Source: Acholoe squamosa (Eukaryota; Annelida; Polychaeta; Phyllodocida; Polynoidae). From it: a stretch of DNA of 64,000 bases. Every line of letters begins with the position of its first letter. Position 1 is the stretch's first letter. A program made the position numbers and the translations under genes. Shown here in pieces: positions 1-12,265 of this stretch. The stretch spans positions 76,332,659 to 76,396,658 of the forward strand of contig OX439038.1 in NCBI GenBank assembly GCA_949317995.1, written 5' to 3'. Under the pieces are notes generated by a model. That model was not told the DNA's origin, did no database searches, and saw only the letters and a program-made list of their open reading frames with translations.

Positions 1-661
1 TTCCAGTGTCCCTGTCCCCCACATGCATAACAGGTACCCCTAACAGCAGCAGTCCGGGCGACTGCGTTAACCTCCATCGGGACCTTGTCCCGACCTCGCG
101 TGTGAATGCGGCTGAGGTCATCTTGCTCCTCAGCTGCGCGCCGTACGGCTGCCCCGAACTGGGCAGGAGGATCTTTAATTAATTTTCTCGCTATGGAGGC
201 CTGAGAGAGACCATCTATGAGAACCTCCACTAGCTGTCTGGATATGAGGGGATTTTCAAGGTCCTCATTTGGAAATGCATCATGCGCAATGTCTACTATT
301 CTTTCCGAAAATACCTGGACCGTCTCGCTTTTGGTTTGCTTAAGACGCCTCAACTTGGCCAGCAACTGGGCCATATCCTGCGCTTCCCCAAAGCGCTGCC
401 GCAGCTGTTCACGCAGAGTTGGCCAATCTGGCTGAGGATCGTTTGCAAGAAATCGTTGAATGCAGTCAGACACGGGCCCTGAACTAGCCTGGTATGCAAT
501 GAACCACTTTTGTTCATCTGCCGCATCCATTAGCAACGAATATTTTTCTATCTCCTTTAACCAGATTTTAAATTTCTTAGGGTCCCCATTAAAGTTGTGT
601 TCTGAACGTGTTTTCCCAACCCCAATATTCTAAGTTGGTTCTGTAGGGCCTGCTCAGCCAT
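1..661 (-). pseudogene. retrotransposon Gag polyprotein, partial, frameshifted
   Basis: Reading the minus strand, an ATG at 661 opens a short frame that continues, after a one-base frame change near 620, into a frame open to the window edge. The protein has a helical capsid-like region: FKIWLKEIEKYS, a run WPTLREQLRQRFGE, and further on LLAKLRRLKQ. It then has a basic stretch and, at the edge, the start of a CCHC zinc knuckle (CYACGGQGHW). This order, capsid-like helices followed by a knuckle, is that of LTR-retrotransposon Gag, which packages element RNA in cytoplasmic particles. Protease and RT would lie outside the window to the left. The frame break is either a sequencing error or a sign that the copy is dead. 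The clade cannot be named from Gag alone. Confidence 0.75.
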
Positions 662-820
662 GCTGCAGATCTATCTTGCCATGTCAGTGTACACCAAAGC
701 CACCTACCTTAAGCAACCCAATTGGATGGGGCTGCAGGGTCTTCCTCCTCCAGACAGTCAGCTCCTCCTAAGGCACCTCTCAGGGCTCCTCCTCCATCCA
801 GACACCAGGATTACACTATA

Positions 821-1550
821 TGTAGTTGTACATACGGCACCCCATAACAGTAGCTGTTAGCACTACGAGTAGCTTGAGTGCCAATACACACCAGGGGAGG
901 CTTGTAGTATACACCACTCTACTCCAGTCCTTCTCCCGTGTCGTGTGAGTCACATTGGAGGAACCCACTAGTGACCAGCTACCTCCCACTCACACATTCC
1001 AAGTACCACAGTAACCGAGGCAGCCTCCAGTGTGAACCATACCACCAACTTCTTTTAGCAGTAGGCTCACTCAAGCTCCTCCTAACTATATAGCTAAAAT
1101 GGTACTTACGATACTTCCATCCTATATCTCTTTTATCCTGGTCATAAGGCACCATTTATGTGGCACAGTACCCATAGCACCACATAAGTTTGAGACATAG
1201 GTTCGATAGAAATAAGAATAGGATGAAAGAAATAACACCTGGAGTGTGTGGTGGACTGGTGCTGGATACCGAATACACACCCACTGATGGGCGGTGGTTT
1301 ATTATATACCGATCCTAAACAAAGGACGCATTGGCGTGACGTAGATAGCATGAGGTGCTCACAAGTGAAGCACGTGTTAATCAGACGCCATAGGCGTATC
1401 ACACTGTAAGAATACAATGTATCAAACCTAATTAAATACAGACGCACTGTTTGGTGCAAGTGCGCAAACAAGTTGACTGTACCATAAACCCCTTATATAT
1501 GAGTGCTGTAAAGTCTCTATATATGTCCTCATGGAAGGCACTGTCTTACA
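821..1550 (-). repeat. putative 5' LTR of the Gag element
   Basis: Inferred only. On the minus strand the block starts TGTAAGACAG at 1550, has a TATATAAGGGG box near 1490-1500, and ends ACTACA at 821. A TGGTGTCTGG stretch that could be a primer-binding site lies between it and the Gag start. The partner LTR is outside the window, so neither boundary is tested. Confidence 0.3.
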
Positions 1551-1726
1551 GCATTGATAAGATCTAAGTCAGAATTTTACAATGGACGACCTTTTCAGGA
1601 TGGTAATTGGAGCTTAAAGCTGCATCAAAAGTTGAAATATATACACTTTTTGTTATCTCAATTTCTATTTTCAGCCCACTTGTTGGACTATGCTGGTAAC
1701 ATCTCATCTTATCTTGTGAGCTTTAC

Positions 1727-2227
1727 CCACTGGGCACATCAACATTGATTCAGTGTTGAAACAATGTTTGCATATCAACATTTGATATAGGTTTGAAATA
1801 TAGTTGAATTTGAAAGTTGACACAACATGATCAAAATCAACTGTGATTCAACATCGAACCATCAGTGCTGATTCAACGTTTGTATTTCTATGTTGATTCA
1901 ACATTGACACAACATTGATATGATGTTGAAACAACGTTGATATTTGTTAGGGCATTCTTTGTTGACATGTCAATGTTGAATCAACATTGAATCAACATTG
2001 AAATGAATATTGTTAATTCAACATTGACAAATCAATGTTGAGTCAACATTAAATTGAGAACAATATTTCAACATTGATATGTCAACTGTTGATTGAATGT
2101 TGAAATGGTGTTGGTTGACAACATTGAAATGGAATCATTGAAAAGGTGTTGAAGACAGGTTGATCAATATCATCAACACAATATCAGCGGGTTGTCAACG
2201 TTGATGCAACGTTCTGTGCCCACTGGG
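1727..2227. mobile_element. TA-flanked MITE made of TTGATTCAAC-type repeats
   Basis: The 501-bp block starts CCCACTGGGCACA and ends TGTGCCCACTGGG. These are terminal inverted repeats with one mismatch at the centre of a palindrome, and TA lies on both sides (1725-1726 and 2228-2229). The interior is almost wholly degenerate direct and inverted copies of AACATTGA/TCAATGTT. No coding frame is seen. TA flanks suggest mobilisation by a Tc1/mariner-type transposase, which is not encoded here. Confidence 0.75.
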
Positions 2228-2926
2228 TAGCAATGCAAATTTCAAGGACACCGATGTACAAAAATAGAATGCGTCCATCATTTTATCCATGTTGAAGAAC
2301 ACCTTATTAGACTAGACATTTGTATTCTGCCATGAGAAGAGCTCTATTGGAGGCCTGGAGGGTATTTCTCAAGATGGTACGACTGTACACAGTCCCAATG
2401 ATTTGAAATCCTTGGCAAAAATGATTGTGATAACCTATGATGTCCAGCTGGGCATCCTTAACTTGGTTAATGGATGCCGAGTCAGGAATGTCTGACTGAA
2501 GCGGAATAGAATGTGGATCTATGGTCAGCCCTTTCACCATATCTAATGCCCATTTATCATTGGTGAATTTGGCTTAGCTCGCCTACCTAAACCACCTGCT
2601 GAAAATATCTGGTGGTTGTTTCAGGTGTTTCTGAACAGCTTTCATTTGATATAAAACTTGTTGTATTAACCCTTGTGGATTTGCAAGTGTTTGGAGCTTA
2701 ACTTCAAAAGGGATAGAACAGGGTTGCCAACTCTCATGCATTTTAACCCTTTCTCATGCTCTAATGCATGCCTTGTGCATTCCCACACATCCCTGACATT
2801 CCGAGCCCTCCATCAGTGAAAGAATCTTTTAGATATTCCAAGTAGAACCATACTTATGGCATCATTCTTAAAAGTCACCAGAATGCACATTTTGACATTG
2901 AAATTATAGTTGCTACATGGTACATG
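2228..2926. other. no gene seen
   Basis: Unique-looking AT-rich DNA. A stretch at about 2340-2400 (TTTCTCAAGATGGTACGACTG) is related to repeats near 4500, 23500 and 41620. No convincing reading frame. Confidence 0.5.
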
Positions 2927-3387
2927 TGTAGTGTTCTACCCCTCGAAGTTTAATCGAATCTTTCGATAAACAACGAAGAACAACTATTCAGGTTCCAGTT
3001 AAAACTTTATTGTCTAATAACACATAGGCATCAGCCGTTCTCGATAACAGTTACAGGTGGTAGAGTTTGAACTCTATGGCACGTTCGACACTAGGCCTTC
3101 TAGTGTCTGCAGTTAATATTTACCTTCTCTGTGCACCAGCACAGAGAAGTATTATAATATGGTAGCTGGGCAGCCGCCAACCATCACTCACGATGGTCAG
3201 TCGTGGCTGGACTGACCCTGAGGAAGGCCGTACAACGGCCTTATATACACCAGAGTCGAGGGCCATGTGACCAGGTGGTGACGTGGTGCTAGACTCCAGC
3301 GCCCCCAGGCGTCGGGTAATAGAGGTGTTCTCAACGTCGCCCACGAGGACCACGAAGGTACCTCAAAGACGACGCGGGACCACCACA
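2927..3387 (-). repeat. solo-LTR-like block
   Basis: The ends are TGTAGTG (plus) and CACCACA, forming short inverted termini of LTR type. On the minus strand there is a TATATAAGGCC box near 3240 and an AATAAA signal near 3010, in the order expected of an LTR promoter and polyadenylation site. No target-site duplication matches (ACATG against CCTGT), so it may be recombined or misbounded. Confidence 0.45.
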
Positions 3388-3529
3388 CCTGTATCAGAAG
3401 AGCAAATCAAAAGATTTATTGAAGTGTTATATCCATATAACAAATCAATTATTCAAAATGGCTGATATTAAGTTGTTAATCACACGACAATTGAAATAAA
3501 TTACAATTGAGTATGAATCTTCTTGTGAT

Positions 3530-4205
3530 CTTCTGTCACAAATCAAGTTGACATCTTGAGTTATTCCTGAGAATTAAATGAGTTAATTCTTGTAGCAATC
3601 ACAAAACCTGCCACAAGTTTAGATATCAAGTTATTACATAGAACTGGACATATTCTCATGAACCAGCAGATTCTTGTGGGGATCATAAGTCATGACAAGA
3701 GTTCACATTTTGAGTTATCCCTGGGAACTAACTGGGTATATTCTTCTGGCAATCACAAGTACTTACACAAGTTTACATCTCAAGTTATTTCCAGGAATTA
3801 GATATGTTCCTTCTGAACAAAACCCGAGAATCAAATGTTCTGATGACACGGTGGATACTTGTGAAGTAAACACGAGTAAACATCTCAAGTTAATCTCGGG
3901 AATCAATCAAGTGCATCCTCATGTGGATCACAAGTGATAACACAAGTTTTTATCTCAAGTTATTCCCAGGGATAGAACATTCTTATGAATCAGTGGATTC
4001 TTGTGAGAGTCACAAGTCAAAACATGTGTCTATATCTTGTGTTATTTCCCCAAAAAGAACATGTTTAACTGGGGAAAATCTGGGGTATGTGCCATGACAT
4101 GAGAAAGACACAGGAGTTTCTTGAGAATTGTGAACATGTTCTTTTCCTGTGGAAATTTCAAGTCCAAATCTCATAAAGTGAACATGTGTATACAATTCTT
4201 GGTGG
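3530..4205. repeat. degenerate tandem array, about 70-80 bp unit
   Basis: Repeats of a unit containing CTCAAGTTATTCCC, a T/G-rich stretch and GATCACAAGT. The AAGTTATT core recurs near 3557, 3629, 3711, 3782, 3888, 3956 and 4037. Units are diverged; no coding frame is supported. Confidence 0.65.
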
Positions 4206-4886
4206 CATCACAAGTCATGACACAAGGATGTCGCGAGTATGTCTCAGGATTGTGTTTGCAGGGTGTATAGGAGCCATCCTGTGGGCCTTTAGCTCCAATA
4301 CATGGAAAATTCTCAGGGTGCAAAATCTTTAATAAGTTCGGTTCTATTTGGGATATAGACGAAATTCCAACAGTTTTATAATCCCCATAACGGTGTGCAT
4401 TAGCAAAGAGTATACTAAAGTTCCCATGTATTTGAAAATTAGGTGTGGTAATGCTACTGTAATGTCCTTAGCGTGAGAATCACACTACATATTATAGGAG
4501 CCTAGTCGTACCATCTTATGCAATGCCTTCCAGACTACTCAGTGCTGTCACTGGAGGAACTATTAATTTCATCAAGCTGAGTGATGTCCCTTCCCACCAA
4601 AAAGGAGAGTTCATACTATGCGCCCTGAGCGGTATGAATCAAAGCCCACCTCTTGTTAGAATGAATGGCATGATTAAAGGATAACAGGTATACAACCATC
4701 TGAGATATATATTGGTCAAGGGTATTCCGACCTTTGAAATCAGATCCTATACTTTTAACAATAGCTGACTGGTCTTTTACATTCACTCTACAGTATGAGG
4801 AGGACTGGCTGTTGATATACGTCATGTCCCGAACAGTAGAATAACACCCAAACAACCCAATACAGGGTGTTTACCCCCTAACCTGT
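4206..4886. other. no gene seen
   Basis: No feature apart from a short repeat-related stretch around 4500-4540 (CTAGTCGTACCATCTT), seen in the opposite sense near 2380 and again near 41850. Confidence 0.45.
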
Positions 4887-4956
4887 GCCCGGTTAGCTCA
4901 ATAGGAAAACCACTGGACTATTGATCTGAAGGTTGATGGATCTAGTCCGAGCACCT
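4887..4956 (+). repeat. tRNA-like sequence (SINE head or tRNA pseudogene)
   Basis: GCCCGGTTAGCTCAATAGG resembles an acceptor stem plus A box, and GGATCTAGTCC resembles a B box (degraded from GGTTCGANNCC). The anticodon arm no longer pairs and the acceptor ends match poorly, so a working tRNA is unlikely. Confidence 0.5.
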
Positions 4957-6060
4957 CCACACCAATTTTTCAGCTTGAGACCCATGCCACTTTATAAAGT
5001 ATGGAACAAAGTGATTAGTTTTGGTGTTTTCATTTCTTATATTTTTAAGTACAATGGGATTGATAGAGATGTTTACAAACATTGGTAATGCTATGACAGG
5101 ATAGGAAGAGTAGCTGTCACATGCTCAGACTAGATCCATCAACCTTTGGATCAGATAGTGAACTGGGCTAGCCCATGTGGGCCCCAGCTGGCTGCCCTCA
5201 CATTTACCAGCATTTATCCATCTGGGCCAGCCCACAAAGCCTAGAGAAATTCTATCCGGGCCCCATTGTCGTGCTGGCTGGGAATGTGCCCCCTGTGCCC
5301 TCATGGCATCATAAATACTTCCCACTACACAGGTAGGCGTAGATTGGAGTACAGCAGGCCTGAGGTGGCCTATACAGAACCACTCATTAAGTGTGCCAGT
5401 ATGGTCATTCAATAGAATATAGTATTACACTGTTACATGCATGACACATCCAAACAAGCTAGGATGGCACCTCAGTCAGAATAGCTGATTGTATGCGTCA
5501 CCCCTGTGCGTTATCTACAGTGGCCCAGAAGGGTCAAAATGTAATTTGAAAGTAGAAATCAACTTTCAAAAATCAAATTCTTGATGAAAAAAAAAGTGAT
5601 TTCTAAGTTGAAAATGGGTGCTGCCAACCTGTCCACATATGAGACACATTATGTAATTGGTGACTCTGAGATTAGAACTTGGAACAAGAAGTCATATTGC
5701 AGAGTCCAATTGAAAATGCTAAGTGAAAAGGTATTTCCAATTACAAAGGGGTGCTGTCAATCTGTCAACCTATCACCTCATGCAGAAGGGCTTATGACAG
5801 GTATCTTCTATCATTAGGGCATGTTACAAAAGAACCCATATATGTGCACCCAGAATGCAACATTTTACAGTAGATTGCAATGTCAAGTTGATGTTTCATA
5901 ATAAAATGATTGACCTCATGAGTATTAGAGTCTTTGCGAGTCTGCCACTATCTCTGCATCATGATTGGACTGGCGCAGTCCCTAAGCTTTATTAATTTTT
6001 ACAATACCCATCTCCTCAGATTATGGTTCAGCAAGTCTTATCATCTTATCTTTCATTTGA

Positions 6061-6063
<3 letters not shown>
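4957..6063. other. no gene seen
   Basis: Small open frames on both strands lack recognisable domains. No repeat structure was noticed. Confidence 0.4.

Positions 6064-6129
<66 letters not shown>
6064..6129. repeat. (TC)n microsatellite
   Basis: About 33 uninterrupted TC dinucleotides. Both-strand reading frames through it give only Leu-Ser or Arg-Glu repeats. Confidence 0.95.
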
Positions 6130-6133
<4 letters not shown>

Positions 6134-7422
6134 TCTCTTGCTCTCTCGAACATAAGACTGGAGGTCTCATAATTATGGCCCCTGCAGGTGATGTCTGCTG
6201 TCATGATGAACCTTAGAATAACCAACTTCACTGACAGCCAGCTCTGGTTCCTCAATTAGTTTCTGAGCTGGGGTTCATTTAATTTACTCTTAGTCTGGAT
6301 GTCATTCTGGTATGAAGGTAATCTAATCTCGCAGTCAAGGACGGTGGTGGGTTATTTTGAACCGTGAGCTTATCCCAATGATCTAAAAGGCGCCAAGCTG
6401 GGGAAATTCCGTAAAATGTGATTTATCAATACGGACACCAGCAAAATGATGACATTTAGAAAAGCCAAGTTCCTGTCACCTAATAGGCATAAAATTAAGA
6501 TTGTAACAGCAAATTTACAAGATCGTACAGTCACATTTTGTTAATGTCAATATGCCTGAAGGGTAATGCCAAGATCAAATCCAAAATCCAATTCATTTTA
6601 GTTGTTTCTTTGTATGACCACAATAACAAGTATATGATTGATAAAGGTCTACACCAAAGCACTACTTAAAGTCACAAGCCCAAGGGCAAATTGTAGGTCA
6701 AGAAAGAATAATATTATATATATATATGAAGAGTTTGGTTCCAAGACGCAATAAACGCCATTTTCAAAAAAGAGGCAACTATATTAAAAGTCTACAGATT
6801 AGATATAGTTAGATATAGTACAGAAACTATTTTCTTTGAAAGATCTAATTTTTGACTGTCCGGAGTCTACATAGTAGAAATTTCATCTTTAAAACACTAA
6901 AATTACTTTAGGAGAGCACTCCAAAAATGTGTATGTCCTGAAAATCTGGAATGAATTTGTTGCGTTTTGGAACCAAACCATTATGTTTTAAATATAAAAC
7001 TGTGCCTCATGCTACAAGCATACTACATGAGCCCCCCCACCCACCCCTAAACATTGCAGTAAATCCATAGACTCTCTCCCAGACTGTAATATATACAGTC
7101 TGGCCCAGTCTAGGCAGTAGTCAGTCGTTTCTGGAACCTCCCCAGCGGGGGGGGGGATAGGACGGGTAGATAGAATAGGGCGCTAAACCTCTGTGTGATA
7201 GAAAAAAAAAATAAAAAGATATTTGAAAATTTCAAATTAAGTTGAAAAATCTGATAGGAAAATCGCTGAAAGATTATAATGCAAATATCCCGTAAAACGA
7301 CCCTCTATGAGAAAAATGTGTAGATGGTGGTCAGTAGTAGGAAGCCCCCAAAGGGACTCTTTATTTTAACAATTCACACCTATCTTACCAGCAGTCCCAA
7401 CGAATGACCAATGACTGAGTGA
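6130..7422. other. no gene seen
   Basis: AT-rich DNA with a short TA run near 6716 and a G-run near 7146. Nothing coding recognised. Confidence 0.4.
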
Positions 7423-7587
7423 CAGTGGCGGACCAAGGATTTGGAAAAGGAGGGGGCGCGGCACAAAAGGAGAAGGGGGCTCCCCCTATTTCTTTTTTTA
7501 CAAATTTTGGGGGTCCAAAATATTAATTAAACTCTTAAGTACTAAGGAAAAGGGGGGCGCCCCCCGCCCCCTCTAAATCCGCCACTG
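7423..7587. mobile_element. short hAT-like MITE
   Basis: Starts CAGTGGCGGA and ends TCCGCCACTG, perfect 10-bp inverted termini. It is flanked by near-matching ACTGAGTG and ACTGAGTC, like an 8-bp target duplication. The interior is rich in G on the left and C on the right. Related fragments occur at 19318, 32445 and 33085. Confidence 0.7.
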
Positions 7588-9125
7588 ACTGAGTCGAAGA
7601 TTTCCTTAAAAGGTATGCATAAAATAGTAAAAATAAAGTGTAAAACATCACTAAATCATATACAGTAACTCAGCAGGACTATCTAGTGCTAGCAAGTATA
7701 TATGCAAAGAACTATAGGAGCAGGAGGCTTTTAGCTGCATCTATTAGAAGACAGGCAGTGCTGTGTAATCGGCACTTGGCTCCATCTGGTCTATTGTGAC
7801 GTCACCGACTGTACTACATGTTTTACAATGGCAGATATGCTAACGAATTTGACTCTTTTGTCTCATTTAGTAAAAATACTAGCAAAATAAGTCATCGTGC
7901 AAATAAAATACGGTGGTCTGAGAGTGTGAGGCATCTGAGTTGCTGGCCCTTCATATATTGTAAGATGGGCATGCTATACCCAATGTCACATCTGAAGGCT
8001 AGCCCCCCTGACTGTATAATATATGATATGGTATTATATGCACCCAATCTTAACATGCACCAAGTTAGACTGTGGTGTACTTCAACTCATTACTCCCATA
8101 TATTGTTGTCATTTTTACAACCCTGGATCGCACCCAGTAGCAATTAACAGTCTTCCTCCAGGGGCTGTAATGTCTTTACTATCCTAACACACAGCTTCTG
8201 AGTATCTTTTCTTACTGAGACGTTATTAGCCCAAGCCTTTGTTGGCCTCACCAACAGATGGGATTTAAGATATAGAGAGCGTAGATGGAAGCCCCAATTA
8301 CTCCAGATATGATGTGGACAAACTCAAGTAAATGATGCCATAGAGCTGTGACAAGTTAGAAGAATAGGAGGCACTAGAAGGGAGTCACCACCGGAGATAA
8401 CCTTGATTACTTTACCAAGAATCTCCCCACAAACAGATGCACAAAATGTTATATTAACATAAATAAGGCTCTGCCCCAGGAGGGTCTTGCTAAAAAGGAA
8501 ACGAGGAAAACCAGGAGGGCCTTGCCCCCAAAAAAGAGAAATGTGCACATTTTTGTACTGCTAAATAAACTCTTATAAAGGTACATGTATCTAACTGCTA
8601 AAAAGGTGTTTGTTCTATGCAGTTGCTGTAAAATTATTTGTCAATACTGTGAATACAAATTAAGCCATAAGGTAAAAATAAATTACAGAGGTTCGTCCTC
8701 GTTATCTTTTGGCAAGACCCTCCTGCTCACCTTTGGCACTGTTCATGGTATCTAACTATCAATACCGACATTCAAAGTTTGAATGCATATTGTCTATTGT
8801 TTGTGGAATACTTTATAGTGAATAGGCATGTACCTGCGGCCTGTAAAGAATTGAGTGAAATAAGAAATAAGGATGAAATTAGAAGTAATTTTTCACTTTC
8901 TTGTATAGATGGACCATCCACTACCAATTGTCTGGGTATCATAGATTATTAAAGTAAAATTATTGAAGTAAAATAACACTTTATGGAAATATGTAGAATC
9001 ATGGCGAGAGATAGGGTAGCATCGTTTAAAGATGGTCCTTCACCCAAACCCTATCCATAGCAATCAGTCAATATGGTTGGTGGATTGTGAAATTTGATGG
9101 TTAGTCCTGTAAGTCTATTACGTTA
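7588..9125. other. no gene seen
   Basis: No recognisable exon. Frames near 7818-8147 and 8324-8548 have no domain signature or splice support. It would be intronic if the receptor gene at 9760 continues leftwards. Confidence 0.35.
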
Positions 9126-9432
9126 GGGAGTGATCATTTTTTAACAACAGGGGGGTTGGTGGGTTTGCCCGTGGACGCGCAACAAAAAAATTGACCGCCC
9201 CTCTTGAGGGGGTCAATTTTTTTTACCCCATAAGGGACTACAATAGCGCGTGAACATGCCTATAGAAACACACGGGGTTTTCCACTGACAACAGTTGAAA
9301 TTATCTTGACCCCCATCAGAGGGGCTCAAAAGATTCTGACCCCCTCTCCCCGGTCAAGGGGTTGAAAAAATTCTGACCCCTCCTCAAACCCACCACCCCC
9401 CCACCCCCTGTTATTAAAAAATGATCACTCCC
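9126..9432. mobile_element. PIF/Harbinger-like MITE, copy 1
   Basis: The 307-bp element starts GGGAGTGATCATTTTTTAA and ends with the matching inverted sequence. It is flanked by TTA on both sides (9123-9125 and 9433-9435), the 3-bp TWA duplication typical of PIF/Harbinger. The interior holds GACCCCCTC/GAGGGGGTC hairpins. A second copy lies at 62840-63135, and fragments occur near 30590 and 40250. Confidence 0.75.
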
Positions 9433-9759
9433 TTAAGTCTGCTTGTACCTTTTGCGGGGTCTTTTGCCTGTTTCTAGTGACTTCATGGGGTGGCCATCAT
9501 GCCTTGGCATATGATAGTAGGTGATTGTACATCTTATTGTCATTTTACCTACAGTTGTACCAGTTCTAGGCCCTAAGAAGGTTGGTCAACCTTAACCCCC
9601 CCTCCCCCTGTATAAAAGCAGCCACCTGAATCCACATGGCTACCTTAAATCTGTATGTAGCCTATGATCTTCTATCATCTCGGGAAGAAAATGCACATGG
9701 CCTTACACATTTTGCACAAGAATAGCAATGCATTGAAATTGAATATTGTTGATACATAC

Positions 9760-10471
9760 CCCTTGCCTTCGCGGCCAGACGCACAAGGGTGCGCTCGATC
9801 CCAATGTAGCCGGCGGCCATGGAGAAGACCTCTTTGGTGGTGACTCTGATGATGTAATGCTGGAGCAGGAACTCGAGTTGCTCACTCATGGTAAGCATAT
9901 CGAACCCGGTATGTTCATGGATGCTGGACTGTCCTATGGCAACCCTCTTCCACCCATACTCAAGGAGTACAGACTCAATGCCATTCACAATCTTGAGATA
10001 GTCAGACATGACACTACTCAGGGTGGGCTCCTCCTCCTCCCCCTCCTCCTCATGGTGCTCCTCATCCGCCGTTACTGCATACTGGAAGCAGTCGATGAAC
10101 GCCTTCCCAAGCTCAGTCGCCATTTCCGCCAGAGATGTCCCAGAAATGGTCGACTTTGGTGACAGAAACACATCAGCGCCTTCCTCAATTGCTCGGTCCA
10201 CGATGTCCTCGATGAGTAGCGTTGCACCGCAGCCGCTGACGTAAGGAACCAACTCAATGGTAACACCGGGTAAAATGTCGTCTGCGTTATCGATGTCCTC
10301 AATGGCGAGCGCCATCACGCGGCTGAAGTCCAGACTAGTGACAAAGGAGCCATCGTAGGTGATGGGCAGGACGGCAATGATCAAGGTGGGGTCTTGGGTG
10401 AAATTTTGAAGGTGAGATTGTCGTGGTAAAACCAATAAATAGATTAGGAGCACGTAGAATGACAAATCCAT
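9760..10471 (-). CDS. first coding exon of an ANF-receptor-type ligand-binding receptor
   Basis: The frame from ATG 10471 begins with a signal peptide (MDLSFYVLLIYLLVLPRQS). It continues with a receptor ligand-binding (periplasmic-binding-like, ANF_receptor) N-lobe: LIIAVLPITYDG, a helix with VMALAIEDIDNADDILPG, then VFLSPKSTISGTS and further on YGWKRVAIGQ. An upstream in-frame ATG at 10549 would add a second hydrophobic stretch and is the alternative start. The exon ends at a donor (AGGG|GTATGT, GT at 9759-9758). The family includes natriuretic-peptide and other receptor guanylate cyclases and some class C receptors, all with the domain outside the cell. Which one this is cannot be told without the transmembrane and intracellular exons, which should lie left on the minus strand. 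An acidic insert (HHEEEGEEEE) interrupts the domain. Confidence 0.75.
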
Positions 10472-10549
10472 GTCACCTAGAGTAGTTAATCCTCCCTTCA
10501 ATAGATGCCACACAAACAGCCCAAAAATGAGCCTCTGTACAAAAACCAA

Positions 10550-12265
10550 GGCCCTAGACTAGAAAGCCTGGTAGCTTCTCCATTTCTCCATTCTTGGAGT
10601 CTATGTTGGTCTCAGTCACACACTTTGTGCTGGGTGATTTCATGATTTTAGGACACCTAAAAAGAAAAAGAGTCCAATCAGAAACAAGCTGAAGTACTAT
10701 TGGTTATGGTAGAAGTGGGACTTTTTTCTATGGACGTAAGAAAGGATGCAACCTTTCACCTAAGGTCAATACTGTGAAAGTGAATTCCGTGTTATTCTAC
10801 ACCCTTATGGCAGATGATCACAAGAAAAAAATTAAAACCAAAGGCGCTGCATGAATCCTTTTATCAATGCTATTCCAACGGTCCATGTTATTAGACCCCA
10901 GGTTGTTGCCTGATATCCTTCATACATAAAAGCAAAGGCATCTAGTGTAGAATTACCCACCAAGGAAAATGTAATTAGTGTCTTTCTATGTAGGACTGGT
11001 AAGAGTATATTGAAATTTCAGTTAGGTAAGTATGTACTATTACTACAGACTCTATCATAGGGAACATCACAATTATAATGCATAATGCCATTTCTACACC
11101 AGGACTTTGGAATACAGCCTGGCTATCCTACATTCCCGGATGGTTGGTCTGATACACCAATGCAGTGCTGGTGGGTAGCCTGACCAGTGCATCATGAAGG
11201 TAAAAGAGCATCAACCTGGATGTATCGTGCAATCCCTATAGGGTTAATCAACGTCCTTTAGGTAGCATAGGGAAGGCATTGCTTTATTTTACAATAAGAA
11301 ACTACACAAATTGCTACATATCTATAGCCACAGTAGTAGGAAACAAATAACGTCTTCTTCTCAACCTAGGTGAAGGATTATCATTGATCATTCATGTTAG
11401 AACTACCTTTTACAAAGGCAAATACCATGAAACTGAGACGTCATAGATGTTTCAGTTTAACTTTGGCTTTCAAATCGAGATGGCGTGATTTGATAAGGAT
11501 TTCAAACTGCCTGATCATATTACAAGTAATGCGACCTTGTCTCTATGCGCTGAATTAAATGTGTGTAATGTATCTTGTTTTCACCTATCGATTAACGTTT
11601 AGTTTTACCTGGATGACTATAGGCCGCCTTGGATTCAAACCTCTTGTGTTATTGTCATCTTTAGAACTTTGTGTACCACATGCATTACGTCATTTGTCAA
11701 CGAGATCGGTATACATTCAGGCTTGGAGAGTAACTCCACAGTGTTGCATCCATACATCATACCAGCCTGTACAGTTGATACAAGGATCTTCATTGGTGCA
11801 TTATGACGATAATGGTTTATAAATCTGGGGGCCTGGTGCGGCCCCTTAAAGGATTAAAATCGCTTTGTAACGGGACCTTACACAACGCCCACTTTCTTTA
11901 AAAGCAGTTTAAAATACAAGTCATCCTCTGATCATAGAGGACCAATTTATATTGACATAACAGAGTTCATATCAGATAATGTAACAAAAGCCTGTTCTTG
12001 TCATACCCTATACGTTAAAATTGCCTTTGATGGTGAAAAATATCGTGCATGGCTGGTTAAATGGCAGAATCAGATAGTTCTGTGAAACACACAAAGAGGT
12101 CATGTCATGCAGAAACGCGGTACTGCCAATCTTTAAGATGATAGATAATCCATGATAACAAAGTCATAATATGATGGGATTAGAGGAAGATAATCTATGT
12201 ACATTTTCTTATTGAATTCCTGCTACAACTGGTAAAGCCATCCCATTGAAGTCTAAGAGTAGACA
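10550..12265. other. no gene seen; upstream flank of the receptor exon
   Basis: Probable 5' flank or first intron of the minus-strand receptor gene. No clear promoter element, exon or repeat was recognised. Confidence 0.35.

Noticed and set aside
217..482. Plus-strand frames in the first 500 bp
   Set aside because: Shadows of the minus-strand Gag, which has domain logic and the zinc knuckle.
1142..1471. 109-codon minus-strand frame
   Set aside because: Lies inside the putative LTR of the Gag element and has no recognisable domain.
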